DNA of 64,000 bases from Lactobacillus hominis DSM 23910 = CRBIP 24.179 (GTDB lineage: Bacteria > Bacillota > Bacilli > Lactobacillales > Lactobacillaceae), in NCBI RefSeq assembly GCF_000296835.1, contig NZ_CAKE01000035.1:24098-88097 (forward strand), written 5' to 3'. Numbering within the stretch: the stretch's first letter is position 1; every line of letters begins with the position of its first letter. The notes beneath the pieces are model-generated. The model worked only from the letters and a program-made list of their open reading frames with translations, did not search any database and was not told the DNA's origin. Both the position numbers and the translations under genes were made by a program. This document shows, piece by piece, positions 7,246 through 14,596 of the stretch.

Positions 7246-8250
7246 TTATTTATGTTGCATGTTTTCAAACCAATCATTTAGCTTAATGTTAAATTCAACT
7301 AAAGACTTTGGATCTTTCAAAGAATCTAACTTAGCTACTAAAACATCCCCAGGGGCTGATTTATCTCCATGGTTTTGGAACACTAAAATCGATTTCTGTT
7401 GCATTTGACTGGCAAACATTTCAGAAGGTAAATCAACGATTGCACGTAAGTTTACCTTTTTTGTTAGCCATTGCATGAAACCGCTAACACTCTCACTCGT
7501 AAATAATAACCTAGGAACAACTAAAAATGCAAATCCATTTTTCTTTAGGTTGTTAACAATCTGTTCTATAAACAAAACATGTGCAAATGAATGTCCTTCT
7601 TTTGCCCTATTTTCGAATTTTTGCGCGTTATTATCCAAAGGATAATAGCCTACAGGCAAATCGCTGACAATCACATCCGCAGGCCCAACCATCCATGGAT
7701 CTAGTGCATCTTGACGATACAAGTTAATCTTTAAACCATCTAAATGAGCACCGACATCAGCTAAGTCCAAAAGACTCTCATCATTATCAATTCCGTATAA
7801 TTCATAATTGTTTTTTGAATGATTTTCTTGAACTAATTGTCTGATAACTGAATAAAGCAGATTTCCAGTTCCAATAGCTGGATCGATGACAACTTGTGCA
7901 TCAGATGACACTAATTTTTGCCACATTAAAGCAATTACTGTCGCAATAATCGTAGGAGTTGGCATTTGAGTGTAATTACGACCATCATCATTTATTGCCT
8001 TTAAAGTTAGCAAAGTAAAAATTTCTACTTTTTCTTTTTTTGAAGCATGATCATAGTCCAATTTACGATAAATATCTGTTAATTGAGCAACAGTATCTTT
8101 ATCAGGAACGCCTTGTTCTACTTTTATTTTTTCATTTTCAAGATTATCAAAAGTTTCTGTTAAAGCTGATGCAAAAGAAACATTTAATGCTTTTTGCAAA
8201 ACCTCAACAGCTGATTGATACTTGGCATACAATTCTTCTATATTTTTCAT
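7246..8250 (-). CDS. Class I SAM-dependent methyltransferase, N6-DNA-methylase fold (YtxK-like)
   Basis: The 334-residue protein has an N-terminal helical part (about 1-100) and a Rossmann-type methyltransferase domain. DPAIGTGNLLYSV is the SAM-binding motif I, and SDLPVGYYPLD occupies the position of the catalytic NPPY loop, changed to DLPVGY. That change makes true adenine-N6 methylation uncertain. There is no target-recognition domain or restriction partner, so this is not a restriction-modification system. It sits between the comG operon and ackA, the conserved place of YtxK in Bacillus and lactic acid bacteria. The physiological substrate is unknown to me. Confidence 0.85.
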   Translation of the reverse strand: MKNIEELYAKYQSAVEVLQKALNVSFASALTETFDNLENEKIKVEQGVPDKDTVAQLTDIYRKLDYDHASKKEKVEIFTLLTLKAINDDGRNYTQMPTPTIIATVIALMWQKLVSSDAQVVIDPAIGTGNLLYSVIRQLVQENHSKNNYELYGIDNDESLLDLADVGAHLDGLKINLYRQDALDPWMVGPADVIVSDLPVGYYPLDNNAQKFENRAKEGHSFAHVLFIEQIVNNLKKNGFAFLVVPRLLFTSESVSGFMQWLTKKVNLRAIVDLPSEMFASQMQQKSILVFQNHGDKSAPGDVLVAKLDSLKDPKSLVEFNIKLNDWFENMQHK

Positions 8251-8309
8251 ATGAATAACCTCTTCATATATATTTTATAGATATGTCTGCCGGCTCGCAA
8301 GAAAAGCTT

Positions 8310-8447
8310 TTAAGAAAAATATTGTATCAGCAGCTGATTATTTTTTATGTTCATTAAAAAGGCTTGCTGATAATAAGTTACAAATAAAATGCAAAAAATT
8401 AAGATTAGCATTGCGCTTAAAAACGCACTAGCTTTTAGTTTTTTCAT
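8310..8447 (-). CDS. Short ComGG-like minor pseudopilin candidate
   Basis: The last gene position of the comG operon encodes 45 residues from the ATG at 8445-8447 (or up to 54 if an upstream in-frame ATG at 8474 is used). It has a basic N-terminus (MKKLKASAF), one hydrophobic helix (about residues 9-30) and a short polar tail. It overlaps the comGF 3' end by 20 bases in another frame, a common arrangement here. It lacks the Glu5 of classical pseudopilins and is far shorter than Bacillus ComGG. No strong ribosome-binding site is visible. Position is the main argument; it could be a truncated relic. Confidence 0.5.
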   Translation of the reverse strand: MKKLKASAFLSAMLILIFCILFVTYYQQAFLMNIKNNQLLIQYFS

Positions 8448-9045
8448 TTTTTTCAGTTTTGATCTCATCTTCATTTTTATGCTTTTCATGATTTTTATTT
8501 TCTTTAGAAGTCTTATCTTTTTTCTTATTTTTATCTTTATTGTCATCTTTTTTCTTTTTCGGCAACGGCTTTTCAGTCTTAAAAGTTAGCGTACTTTTCC
8601 TTTTATCAGTTTCAGTTAAATGAATTCTGAAATAATCTTCTCCATGACTAAAACTCGCTTTACTAATATTTAAAACTAACGGCATGTGTCCTCCAGAACC
8701 AGCTCCAGATTTTCGCATGCGAATCATATTTTTATAATGCTCTAAATAATAGCTATCGCCATAAACAGGTTCGCCATCTTTTTCACCAGTACGATGTTTT
8801 AGCATCACCTGTTTTGAAGCTGAATTTTTAAGATCAACTTCAAATGGACCATCATCTTTTAAAAATCGTTCCAATTGCACATATGACATTGCCACATTAT
8901 TTATCGGATCATGGCGCTTATCAGCGCTTTTGACATTACCAAGCAAATTCACCAGTAAGTTGATGCATAAGATAGTGACAAAGACGGCCAATACTGCTTC
9001 TGCAACACTGAAAGCACGAATTTTTTTATTTATAAACTTGATCAT
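8428..9045 (-). CDS. comGF: Minor competence pseudopilin ComGF with a charged C-terminal tail
   Basis: Part of the type IV-like pseudopilus used in DNA uptake. The start has a short basic leader followed by the pilin-type motif RAFSVAEAVLAVF, with cleavage expected before Phe and the Glu at +5, then a hydrophobic helix. A soluble ComGF domain follows (about residues 40-160). The last 45 residues are almost only Lys, Asn, Asp, Glu and Thr, beginning at PLPKKKKDDNKDKNK. This makes the protein 205 residues, longer than typical members of 140-160. The tail is encoded in the stretch that overlaps the comGG start. It overlaps comGE by 20 bases. Confidence 0.85.
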   Translation of the reverse strand: MIKFINKKIRAFSVAEAVLAVFVTILCINLLVNLLGNVKSADKRHDPINNVAMSYVQLERFLKDDGPFEVDLKNSASKQVMLKHRTGEKDGEPVYGDSYYLEHYKNMIRMRKSGAGSGGHMPLVLNISKASFSHGEDYFRIHLTETDKRKSTLTFKTEKPLPKKKKDDNKDKNKKKDKTSKENKNHEKHKNEDEIKTEKNEKTKS

Positions 9046-9238
9046 GAATTAAAACTTCGCTTTCTCCAGTTTTGCGCATAATATAATACGCCATTTTTTC
9101 GTCGACTTTCTTTTCCATCTTGCGTTCAACTTCTTTACCCTGTCCAACGGTTAAAGATAACAATGTGATCCCTAAGCAAACGATAAATAGGCCAATCATA
9201 CTCTCCCAGAGCAAAAATCCTTTAATCTTTCGCATCAA
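9026..9238 (-). CDS. comGE: Minor competence pseudopilin ComGE
   Basis: A 70-residue protein with basic leader MMRKIK and prepilin motif GFLLWESMIGLFIVCLGI, including the conserved Glu five residues after the predicted ComC peptidase site, followed by a short charged domain. It is shorter than Bacillus ComGE (about 115) but similar in layout to lactobacillar members. The start overlaps comGD by 17 bases and the end overlaps comGF by 20 bases, so translation is probably coupled. It would act at the tip of the transformation pseudopilus with ComGD, ComGF and ComGG. Confidence 0.82.
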   Translation of the reverse strand: MMRKIKGFLLWESMIGLFIVCLGITLLSLTVGQGKEVERKMEKKVDEKMAYYIMRKTGESEVLIHDQVYK

Positions 9239-9668
9239 TCATCCTTCCCCACATCATTTGCACATTAACTACCTCTTTTTTGTTGTGACAAACAAAAGAG
9301 ATCCAAGTTGGTGCAAAGTGTCCCTTATCAGAAACCTTAATCCTATTTCCATTAGGTATTCTGACATCGACATCTTTATCTAAATTAAAAACCTTTCCTT
9401 CATTTCCATAAGATACTCTAATTTGATGTTCTAATGGACGGTTTTGAATAATGTACGTCCGATTCTTCAAAATTGCATAGCGCGAATAATTTTCAATAAT
9501 CGATTTAACTTGTCGTCGAGTATTGTGGACCTTAATAGCGTTTTGATAATCTTTGAAATTAATAGTTGGTATAGTGAAAATTAAACAGAAAATAAATAAG
9601 GTAATGCATGTTTCAACTAAAGTGAAAGCCTTACTTTTCATCTTTCTTAATTTTGGTAACTTGACCAT
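9222..9668 (-). CDS. comGD: Minor competence pseudopilin ComGD
   Basis: The 148-residue product carries the prepilin motif SKAFTLVETCITLFIFCLIF with cleavage between Ala and Phe and Glu at +5, then a pilin-like globular domain. The listed ATG gives nine extra basic residues. A second ATG at 9639-9641 (MKSKAFTLVE) is equally plausible but has AAGAAAG directly against it, so the start is uncertain. It overlaps comGC by 38 or 11 bases accordingly. The expected role is assembly of the pseudopilus that brings DNA to ComEA. Confidence 0.86.
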   Translation of the reverse strand: MVKLPKLRKMKSKAFTLVETCITLFIFCLIFTIPTINFKDYQNAIKVHNTRRQVKSIIENYSRYAILKNRTYIIQNRPLEHQIRVSYGNEGKVFNLDKDVDVRIPNGNRIKVSDKGHFAPTWISFVCHNKKEVVNVQMMWGRMIDAKD

Positions 9669-9954
9669 CTACAATTTTATATTCCTTATTTGCTTTTTCT
9701 AATTGTTGTTTAGAAAGTGAGTCTGATTCTAATTTATCAAATGAAGTAATACTCTTAGGGTCATCTTGCAAATCTACCTGCGTTTGCAAAGTTGTTCTAA
9801 AAGCATCGCTAGTTCTATCGCCGGCCTTATCTTTTTGCTTAGTCAAGTTAGGCAATACTAACAAAATCAAAATTGCAATAATTGCAATTACAATAACCAT
9901 TTCCATCAAAGTAAAGCCTTTAGCTTTCTTTTTTAACATATTTAGTTTTTTCAT
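9631..9954 (-). CDS. comGC: Major competence pseudopilin ComGC
   Basis: The 107-residue main subunit of the competence pseudopilus. It starts with MKKLNMLKKKAKGFTLMEMVIV: a basic leader, the ComC-processed Gly/Phe junction, Glu at +5, then the long hydrophobic helix that packs the fibre core. A soluble domain of about 65 residues ends in a lysine-rich tail. It begins ten bases after comGB. Length and motif agree well with ComGC of Bacillus and lactobacilli. Its processing peptidase ComC is not in this window. Confidence 0.93.
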   Translation of the reverse strand: MKKLNMLKKKAKGFTLMEMVIVIAIIAILILLVLPNLTKQKDKAGDRTSDAFRTTLQTQVDLQDDPKSITSFDKLESDSLSKQQLEKANKEYKIVDGQVTKIKKDEK

Positions 9955-9963
9955 TTTTTCTCC

Positions 9964-10965
9964 TTAAATTGTCTGCATCATCGAATACATTGGCATTAAA
10001 ATCTTGAGATACATCCCTAAAATACATGCTCCAATAAATAAAAAACAAACAGGTTGGACATTTACAACTAATTTATTCAATTTCAAATTCAGTTCATAAT
10101 ATAAAGTTTTGCCTAACACTAAACTGCGCTTACCGATTTCTTTTCTATCAGATCCTGTTGTCGTGAGCAGCACTAAGCTATTGGGCAGAAAAATTTCATT
10201 GTTAATCAAGTCATCAATTGACTTACCCTTTTGCAGCTCTTGGCTTATCTTAGTACCTATTACTTCTTGCAGAGAGCCTTCTTCTTGCTTAGATGTTAGT
10301 TTACACATTTGCTGAAGCGAAAAGCCGTTAGACAGCAAAATAGACACATCATAGACCAACAAATACTGCACATAAAGCAAAATAGTCTGGCCAATAATTG
10401 GATACTTGCTTAGTTTGGCAAGCGAATTATAATCTTGCTTTCTTAACAAATAAACAATGCGAATACTATAGAAAACCAAACTAGCAATCACTACAACTAA
10501 CAAAGTAAAAACCAAATCACTCGACCAGTCGCTAGCCTGCGTTTCAGTTTTCAAAAAAGTCTGCATCGCGATCAATAAAAAGATCATCATAATAATTAAT
10601 AAAATCGGATAAGCTAATTCTGCTCTTAATTTTTTAAGTTGCTTATTCTTAAGCCTGATTAGTTGCGTAAGCTGCTTTAGACATTCAATTAATCCACCTT
10701 GTAAAAGCGCCATATTAAGCTGCACCGCAATATTTTTAGAAAAACCTAGTTCAAGCAAAATATCACCCAAATTAGCACCATTTTCGATCTTTTTATCTAA
10801 GTTTTGAATGCAATTTTTTCCATCCGACCAAATAACAGGCATCAATTTCAAACTGGTATTTAAAGAAAAACCATTTTTTAGGCACTGATATAAATAATCT
10901 AGAAATATCAGTTGCTGACCAGAATTTAATTTATCCTTGTTGAAATAAGTAGAAATCAGTTTCAC
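9964..10965 (-). CDS. comGB: Competence pseudopilus membrane platform protein ComGB (GTG start)
   Basis: A GspF/PilC-type polytopic membrane protein that couples the ComGA ATPase to pilin extrusion. The 333 residues hold two T2SF domains, each with helical cytoplasmic parts, and three clear membrane segments (about residues 115-135, 150-170 and 305-325). The start codon is GTG at 10963-10965, chosen because AAAGGAGG lies nine bases upstream. This makes the gene overlap comGA by 35 bases. No interruption is seen, so the secretion platform appears intact. Confidence 0.92.
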   Translation of the reverse strand: MKLISTYFNKDKLNSGQQLIFLDYLYQCLKNGFSLNTSLKLMPVIWSDGKNCIQNLDKKIENGANLGDILLELGFSKNIAVQLNMALLQGGLIECLKQLTQLIRLKNKQLKKLRAELAYPILLIIMMIFLLIAMQTFLKTETQASDWSSDLVFTLLVVVIASLVFYSIRIVYLLRKQDYNSLAKLSKYPIIGQTILLYVQYLLVYDVSILLSNGFSLQQMCKLTSKQEEGSLQEVIGTKISQELQKGKSIDDLINNEIFLPNSLVLLTTTGSDRKEIGKRSLVLGKTLYYELNLKLNKLVVNVQPVCFLFIGACILGMYLKILMPMYSMMQTI

Positions 10966-11911
10966 TAATCTTGTCCTCCTTTCTTAAAGATTGAAGACTA
11001 TCTTGCCAATCAACAAAATCTGCGCGTTCATCTTGATTTAGAGCCTGGGTTAATTTGCTTCCATAAGCTAAATCAAATAAGCAGGCTGGAGCTTGTAATT
11101 TTTGGTTAAAAATTAGTCTCTGATATGACACGGCAGTCAAACTATTGGCTAATTCACTTTTATTAATTCCTAAACCTTGCAGACGGCTTATTGTTTGAAG
11201 AGAACTCTTAGCATGAACTGTAGCCAGCACTAAGTGCCCACTCAAAGCAGCATTAACTGCAACTTTAGCTGTTTCGGGATCGCGAATTTCTCCAATAATC
11301 AAAATATCTGGACGATTTCTCAGTGCGGCTTTCATAAGATCCAAATACTTAATACCAGCAACTGCATTAATCTGGGTTTGCAAAAATCTTGGTTCATAAA
11401 TTTCTACTGGGTCTTCAATTGTCATTACGACCTTATTTACCCCTACTTGACGTGCTAATTCATACATCGTTGAAGTCTTACCAGAACCAGTAGGACCACT
11501 AGTGATGATTAGTCCGCGTAAGTAACACAGATTTTTAAGTTGCTCAAATTGTGAAGAATAAAAATAGTTGTTTTCCTTATTCTCATAAATAATTCGCATA
11601 ACAAGCGCTTCACGATTTAAAAAATCTCCAGTAGTTGAAAATCTTAAAAAGACCTGCGACTTTTGCGCCATCTGATCTACAGATCCCACCTGCGGTCTGC
11701 GATGTTCGGCAATATCCATCTGTCCAATATACTTAAAATATGAAATTAATTCTTGCGCCTTTTGGTTTTCAATTTCTTGCCACTCAATTAAACCTTTTTG
11801 CGTTCGCAAATTGATCTGATATTTATCTGCCCTAGGAAAAATAAAAATATCGCTGGCCCAATTGCTTATTGCATAATCAATAACATTTTTAGCTAAAGTT
11901 TTAATTTCCAT
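10931..11911 (-). CDS. comGA: Competence traffic ATPase ComGA
   Basis: Cytoplasmic secretion ATPase of the GspE/PilB family that powers pseudopilus assembly for DNA uptake. The 326 residues contain Walker A GPTGSGKTS, an aspartate box, Walker B in DILIIGEIRDPETA and a His box (LATVHAKSS). The N-terminal domain is short, as in other ComGA proteins, and the zinc-binding CxxC tetrad of PilB is absent. It is the first gene of the comG operon. The leader contains AAGGAG before the ATG and the shared TTTTCGTGTAAT element 31 bases further up. Confidence 0.95.
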   Translation of the reverse strand: MEIKTLAKNVIDYAISNWASDIFIFPRADKYQINLRTQKGLIEWQEIENQKAQELISYFKYIGQMDIAEHRRPQVGSVDQMAQKSQVFLRFSTTGDFLNREALVMRIIYENKENNYFYSSQFEQLKNLCYLRGLIITSGPTGSGKTSTMYELARQVGVNKVVMTIEDPVEIYEPRFLQTQINAVAGIKYLDLMKAALRNRPDILIIGEIRDPETAKVAVNAALSGHLVLATVHAKSSLQTISRLQGLGINKSELANSLTAVSYQRLIFNQKLQAPACLFDLAYGSKLTQALNQDERADFVDWQDSLQSLRKEDKISETDFYLFQQG

Positions 11912-11942
11912 ATAAACTCCTTAAAAATAGTCTTCAATATTA

Positions 11943-11954
11943 ATTACACGAAAA
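11943..11954 (-). promoter_or_regulatory. Putative competence promoter element upstream of comGA
   Basis: TTTTCGTGTAAT on the minus strand recurs identically 18 bases upstream of comFA. It is the only long identity I found between the two competence leaders. The CGTGTAAT core sits where an alternative-sigma -10 element could lie. Confidence 0.5.
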
Positions 11955-11983
11955 CAGCAAAAATATATTTTTTATTTCAAAAA

Positions 11984-12016
11984 AAATAATCCTTAGGAAC
12001 ATGTCCTAAGGATTAT
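11984..12016 (-). terminator. yebC rho-independent terminator
   Basis: On the minus strand AATCCTTAGGA / TCCTAAGGATT with loop CATGT-like bases is followed by a run of eight Ts. It separates yebC from the comG operon. Confidence 0.9.
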
Positions 12017-12029
12017 CTAAGATTTATGA

Positions 12030-12761
12030 TTATTCGTCGTCATCAGCAGCTGCAGTGTAAACATTTGAAACATCGTCATTGTCTTCAAGAGCATCAATTA
12101 AATGTTCAAATTGTTCTTTCTTATCAGCAGGAACTGGAGTTGTGTTTTGAGGAATCATAGTTAATTCAGCATCAGCAATCTTGTAGCCAGCCTTTTCCAA
12201 TGCATCGCGTACTGCGGTGAATTGTTTAGGATCAGTATAAATTTCAAATGCTTCATCGCTAGTTTCCAAATCATCGCCGCCAGCATCCATTACATCAAGT
12301 AAAACTTGATCTTCGTCAGCATCGGTAGTTGAACGGTCAATTGCAATGTAGCCACGCCGGTCAAACATGTAAGCAACAGAGCCTGTTGCTCCTAGTGAAC
12401 CGCCATTACGAGTGAATGCTACACGAACATCTGAAGCAGTACGGTTTTTGTTATCAGTCAAAGCTTCAACTAAAACTGCAACACCACCTGGTGCGTAGCC
12501 TTCATAAGTAATTTCATCGTAATGTTCTTCTGAGTTACCTTCAGCTTTTTTAATAGCACGTTCAATGTTAGTCTTTGGCATGTTAGCTGCGCGTGCTTTA
12601 TCCATAACTAAACGTAAGCTTGGATTCCCTGAAGGGTCAGGACCACCACTCTTTGCAGCCATATATATTTCACGAGATAACTTTTGGAATACTTTACCTC
12701 TTTTAGCGTCTTGTGCATTCTTGCGGCCTTGAATATTGTGCCATTTTGAATGTCCTGACAT
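12030..12761 (-). CDS. yebC: YebC/PmpR-family protein
   Basis: The 243-residue protein begins [22 protein letters not shown], the signature N-terminus of the TACO1/YebC family, and carries the [14 protein letters not shown] block near residue 120. Family members have been described as transcriptional regulators and more recently as factors that relieve ribosome stalling at proline-rich motifs. The sequence cannot separate these roles. It has its own terminator and is 79 bases downstream of the peptidase-like gene. The ribosome-binding site AGAAGGA precedes the start. The acidic C-terminus ([16 protein letters not shown]) is normal for the family. Confidence 0.93.
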   Translation of the reverse strand: MSGHSKWHNIQGRKNAQDAKRGKVFQKLSREIYMAAKSGGPDPSGNPSLRLVMDKARAANMPKTNIERAIKKAEGNSEEHYDEITYEGYAPGGVAVLVEALTDNKNRTASDVRVAFTRNGGSLGATGSVAYMFDRRGYIAIDRSTTDADEDQVLLDVMDAGGDDLETSDEAFEIYTDPKQFTAVRDALEKAGYKIADAELTMIPQNTTPVPADKKEQFEHLIDALEDNDDVSNVYTAAADDDE

Positions 12762-12840
12762 AAGAATCCTTCTTTCTTTTTTCTAATATAGTTAACCTTG
12801 TCAATAATACCGCAGTCAAGGTTTAAATTCAATGGATTTT

Positions 12841-13950
12841 CTAGCGGATAACGACAGCTTTCTTATCACGATAGTTATAAATTCTCATAAATTTATTCAT
12901 ATCTACCCAAAATACCTTACCTGATTCATTAGCATAACGATAAGGATCAGCAATTAAAAATGCGCCTGGGCGATAGCCAACAATCGTTGAAACGTGATAT
13001 GAACTAGAATCTTGCATGTGCAAATTGCATGCGACAATTATTGGATTGCCAGCCTTAATTTCATTAATTAATGCTTGCTCAGAAGCTCCAGAAATATTAA
13101 AAGCATTAGCACCTAATGATCTTGCATAGGCGGCTAACGGTTCAGGATAAATCGTAATAAACTTGCCACCAGCAAATTTATATGGGTCACCATTAAATCC
13201 TTTATCTGGAGTTGAAGCCCGCGGCATTTTATCAATTACATCTTTAACTGATAAATTGTTACCGATTCCTTTAACAGACATCGCAATCTTTAAACTAGCT
13301 GCTTCACAAGCACTAGGTGCAAAAGTTGGCGTTAATTGGCTGTAATAAGTATATGGCAAAATATATTCTTGATTTTCAGTAATATATTGACCATCTACCC
13401 ATTGATTGCCACCCAAGTTATACCAAGTCTTATTATCACCAGTGGCGATCTTAAAATAATGCCAATTCGTGTTATTAGCCAAATATTTGCCGGTTATTTT
13501 ACGTGAATTATCATAGTTATTCCAGACAGCTACTCCGCCACCACCAGAATAGGTAATATGCGCAGTTCCTTTAGTCTCTTTTACTTGGTATTGGGAATTA
13601 TCACTAGCTGGCGCATTATTTGCTTGCGAATTAGTCGAAACATATTGACCATCTATCCACTGCTGGCCACCAAGGTTATACCACTTTCTTTGATTGTCTA
13701 AGGTAGCGACCTTGAAAGATTTCCAATTAGTATTATTAGCTAAATATTTACCAGTTACATGCTGAGGAGCTTGATAATTATTCCATACGGCTACCCCGCC
13801 ACCACCAGAATAATTAATTTTTACAGTTTGCTTTTGATCAGTTACTGTTGCTGCGTAAACAGTACGATTGTTTTTCAAAGAAAAATTTGTCAAAACAAGT
13901 CCACTTAATAAAAGAGCACTTGAAAACGTTAGTCTCGTTTTAAAATTCAT
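12841..13950 (-). CDS. Secreted C39-like cysteine peptidase with two cell-wall-type repeats
   Basis: A 369-residue exported protein. A signal peptide spans about residues 1-34 (MNFKTRLTF, hydrophobic core, NRTVYAA). Two repeats follow at 43-104 and 128-190. Each opens with YSGGGGVAVWNNY and runs through GKYLANNTNW to WYNLGG-QW-DGQY, resembling SH3-like wall-binding modules of lactobacilli. The C-terminal domain is of the peptidase C39-like (BtrH-type) fold, with candidate catalytic C215 in SACEAASLKIAM, H319 in SSYHVSTIVGY and D335 in IADPYRY. There is no sortase motif, so retention would depend on the repeats. The substrate is unknown; wall turnover or peptide processing is conceivable. Confidence 0.85.
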   Translation of the reverse strand: MNFKTRLTFSSALLLSGLVLTNFSLKNNRTVYAATVTDQKQTVKINYSGGGGVAVWNNYQAPQHVTGKYLANNTNWKSFKVATLDNQRKWYNLGGQQWIDGQYVSTNSQANNAPASDNSQYQVKETKGTAHITYSGGGGVAVWNNYDNSRKITGKYLANNTNWHYFKIATGDNKTWYNLGGNQWVDGQYITENQEYILPYTYYSQLTPTFAPSACEAASLKIAMSVKGIGNNLSVKDVIDKMPRASTPDKGFNGDPYKFAGGKFITIYPEPLAAYARSLGANAFNISGASEQALINEIKAGNPIIVACNLHMQDSSSYHVSTIVGYRPGAFLIADPYRYANESGKVFWVDMNKFMRIYNYRDKKAVVIR

Positions 13951-14009
13951 TATCTTTTAGCCTCCAAAAAACTATTTTAAAATATTTTTTAAGTACTGAA
14001 AAGACCTAT

Positions 14010-14528
14010 TTAGCTTTGCTTCGTCCTTTTAACGGCATAGATTATTAACTGAATAATCACTACTAATAAAATTCCAACTAATGCTCCACTAGCATCTAAC
14101 ATCACGTCATGCACGCTTGGGGTACGATCGCCAGTCAAATATTGGTGGTACTCGTCTAAAGCAGCTAATCCCACAATCATTAACCAACTATTAATTGGAC
14201 TAACTATTTTCAAGCGATAAACGGGTTTTGAAGCTAAATACAAAGTAACGCCAAGTAAAAAATACGTTGCAAAATGAGCAAATTTTCTAATTACAAATTC
14301 TGTAAAGGCAGCGCTACCGTTAAGACTAGCACTGTGCATTTTTCCGCCATAATTAATCTGCAATCCAGAAAGATAATGCTCTAAAAAAGCAAAATGCCGA
14401 TTCAAAAATCCTGGTTGAATTTTTTGCTCATGATAAGTCATCGAACTAGAAATAAATAGCCCAACTAAAATAATAATGGCGGCGATGATCCAAAATAATT
14501 CCCATTTTGATAATTTATAATTTTTCAT
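14010..14528 (-). CDS. VanZ-family membrane protein
   Basis: A 172-residue protein with about four membrane helices, the VanZ layout. It has a conserved GxxDEYHQ-like motif, here AALDEYHQYLTGDRTPSVHDVMLDASGALVG, and an RKFAHFATYFLLG segment typical of the family. I place the start at the ATG at 14526-14528 (MKNYKLSKWE), because AAGGAA lies just upstream, rather than nine codons earlier. VanZ proteins are linked to low-level teicoplanin resistance in enterococci, but most chromosomal members have no known role. It is divergent from the beta-repeat gene. Confidence 0.85.
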   Translation of the reverse strand: MKNYKLSKWELFWIIAAIIILVGLFISSSMTYHEQKIQPGFLNRHFAFLEHYLSGLQINYGGKMHSASLNGSAAFTEFVIRKFAHFATYFLLGVTLYLASKPVYRLKIVSPINSWLMIVGLAALDEYHQYLTGDRTPSVHDVMLDASGALVGILLVVIIQLIIYAVKRTKQS

Positions 14529-14596
14529 ACTTTCCTTACCTATATTCCAAAACATTTTTGTTTTATACTACAATTAATAATTATAAGGAGCAAACT

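Noticed and set aside
7246..8250. Restriction-modification system
   Set aside because: The methyltransferase has no restriction or specificity partner and stands in the conserved comG-ackA context.
8310..8546. 78-residue Lys/Ile-rich ORF from 8546
   Set aside because: The upstream part is the shadow of the repetitive ComGF tail; only the section from about 8447 (or 8474) has ComGG-like features.
12794..12823. AACCTTG/CAAGGTT repeat in the yebC leader as an operator
   Set aside because: Seven-base arms with a 16-base gap are weak, and overlapping TTGAC motifs suggest it may be just promoter sequence.
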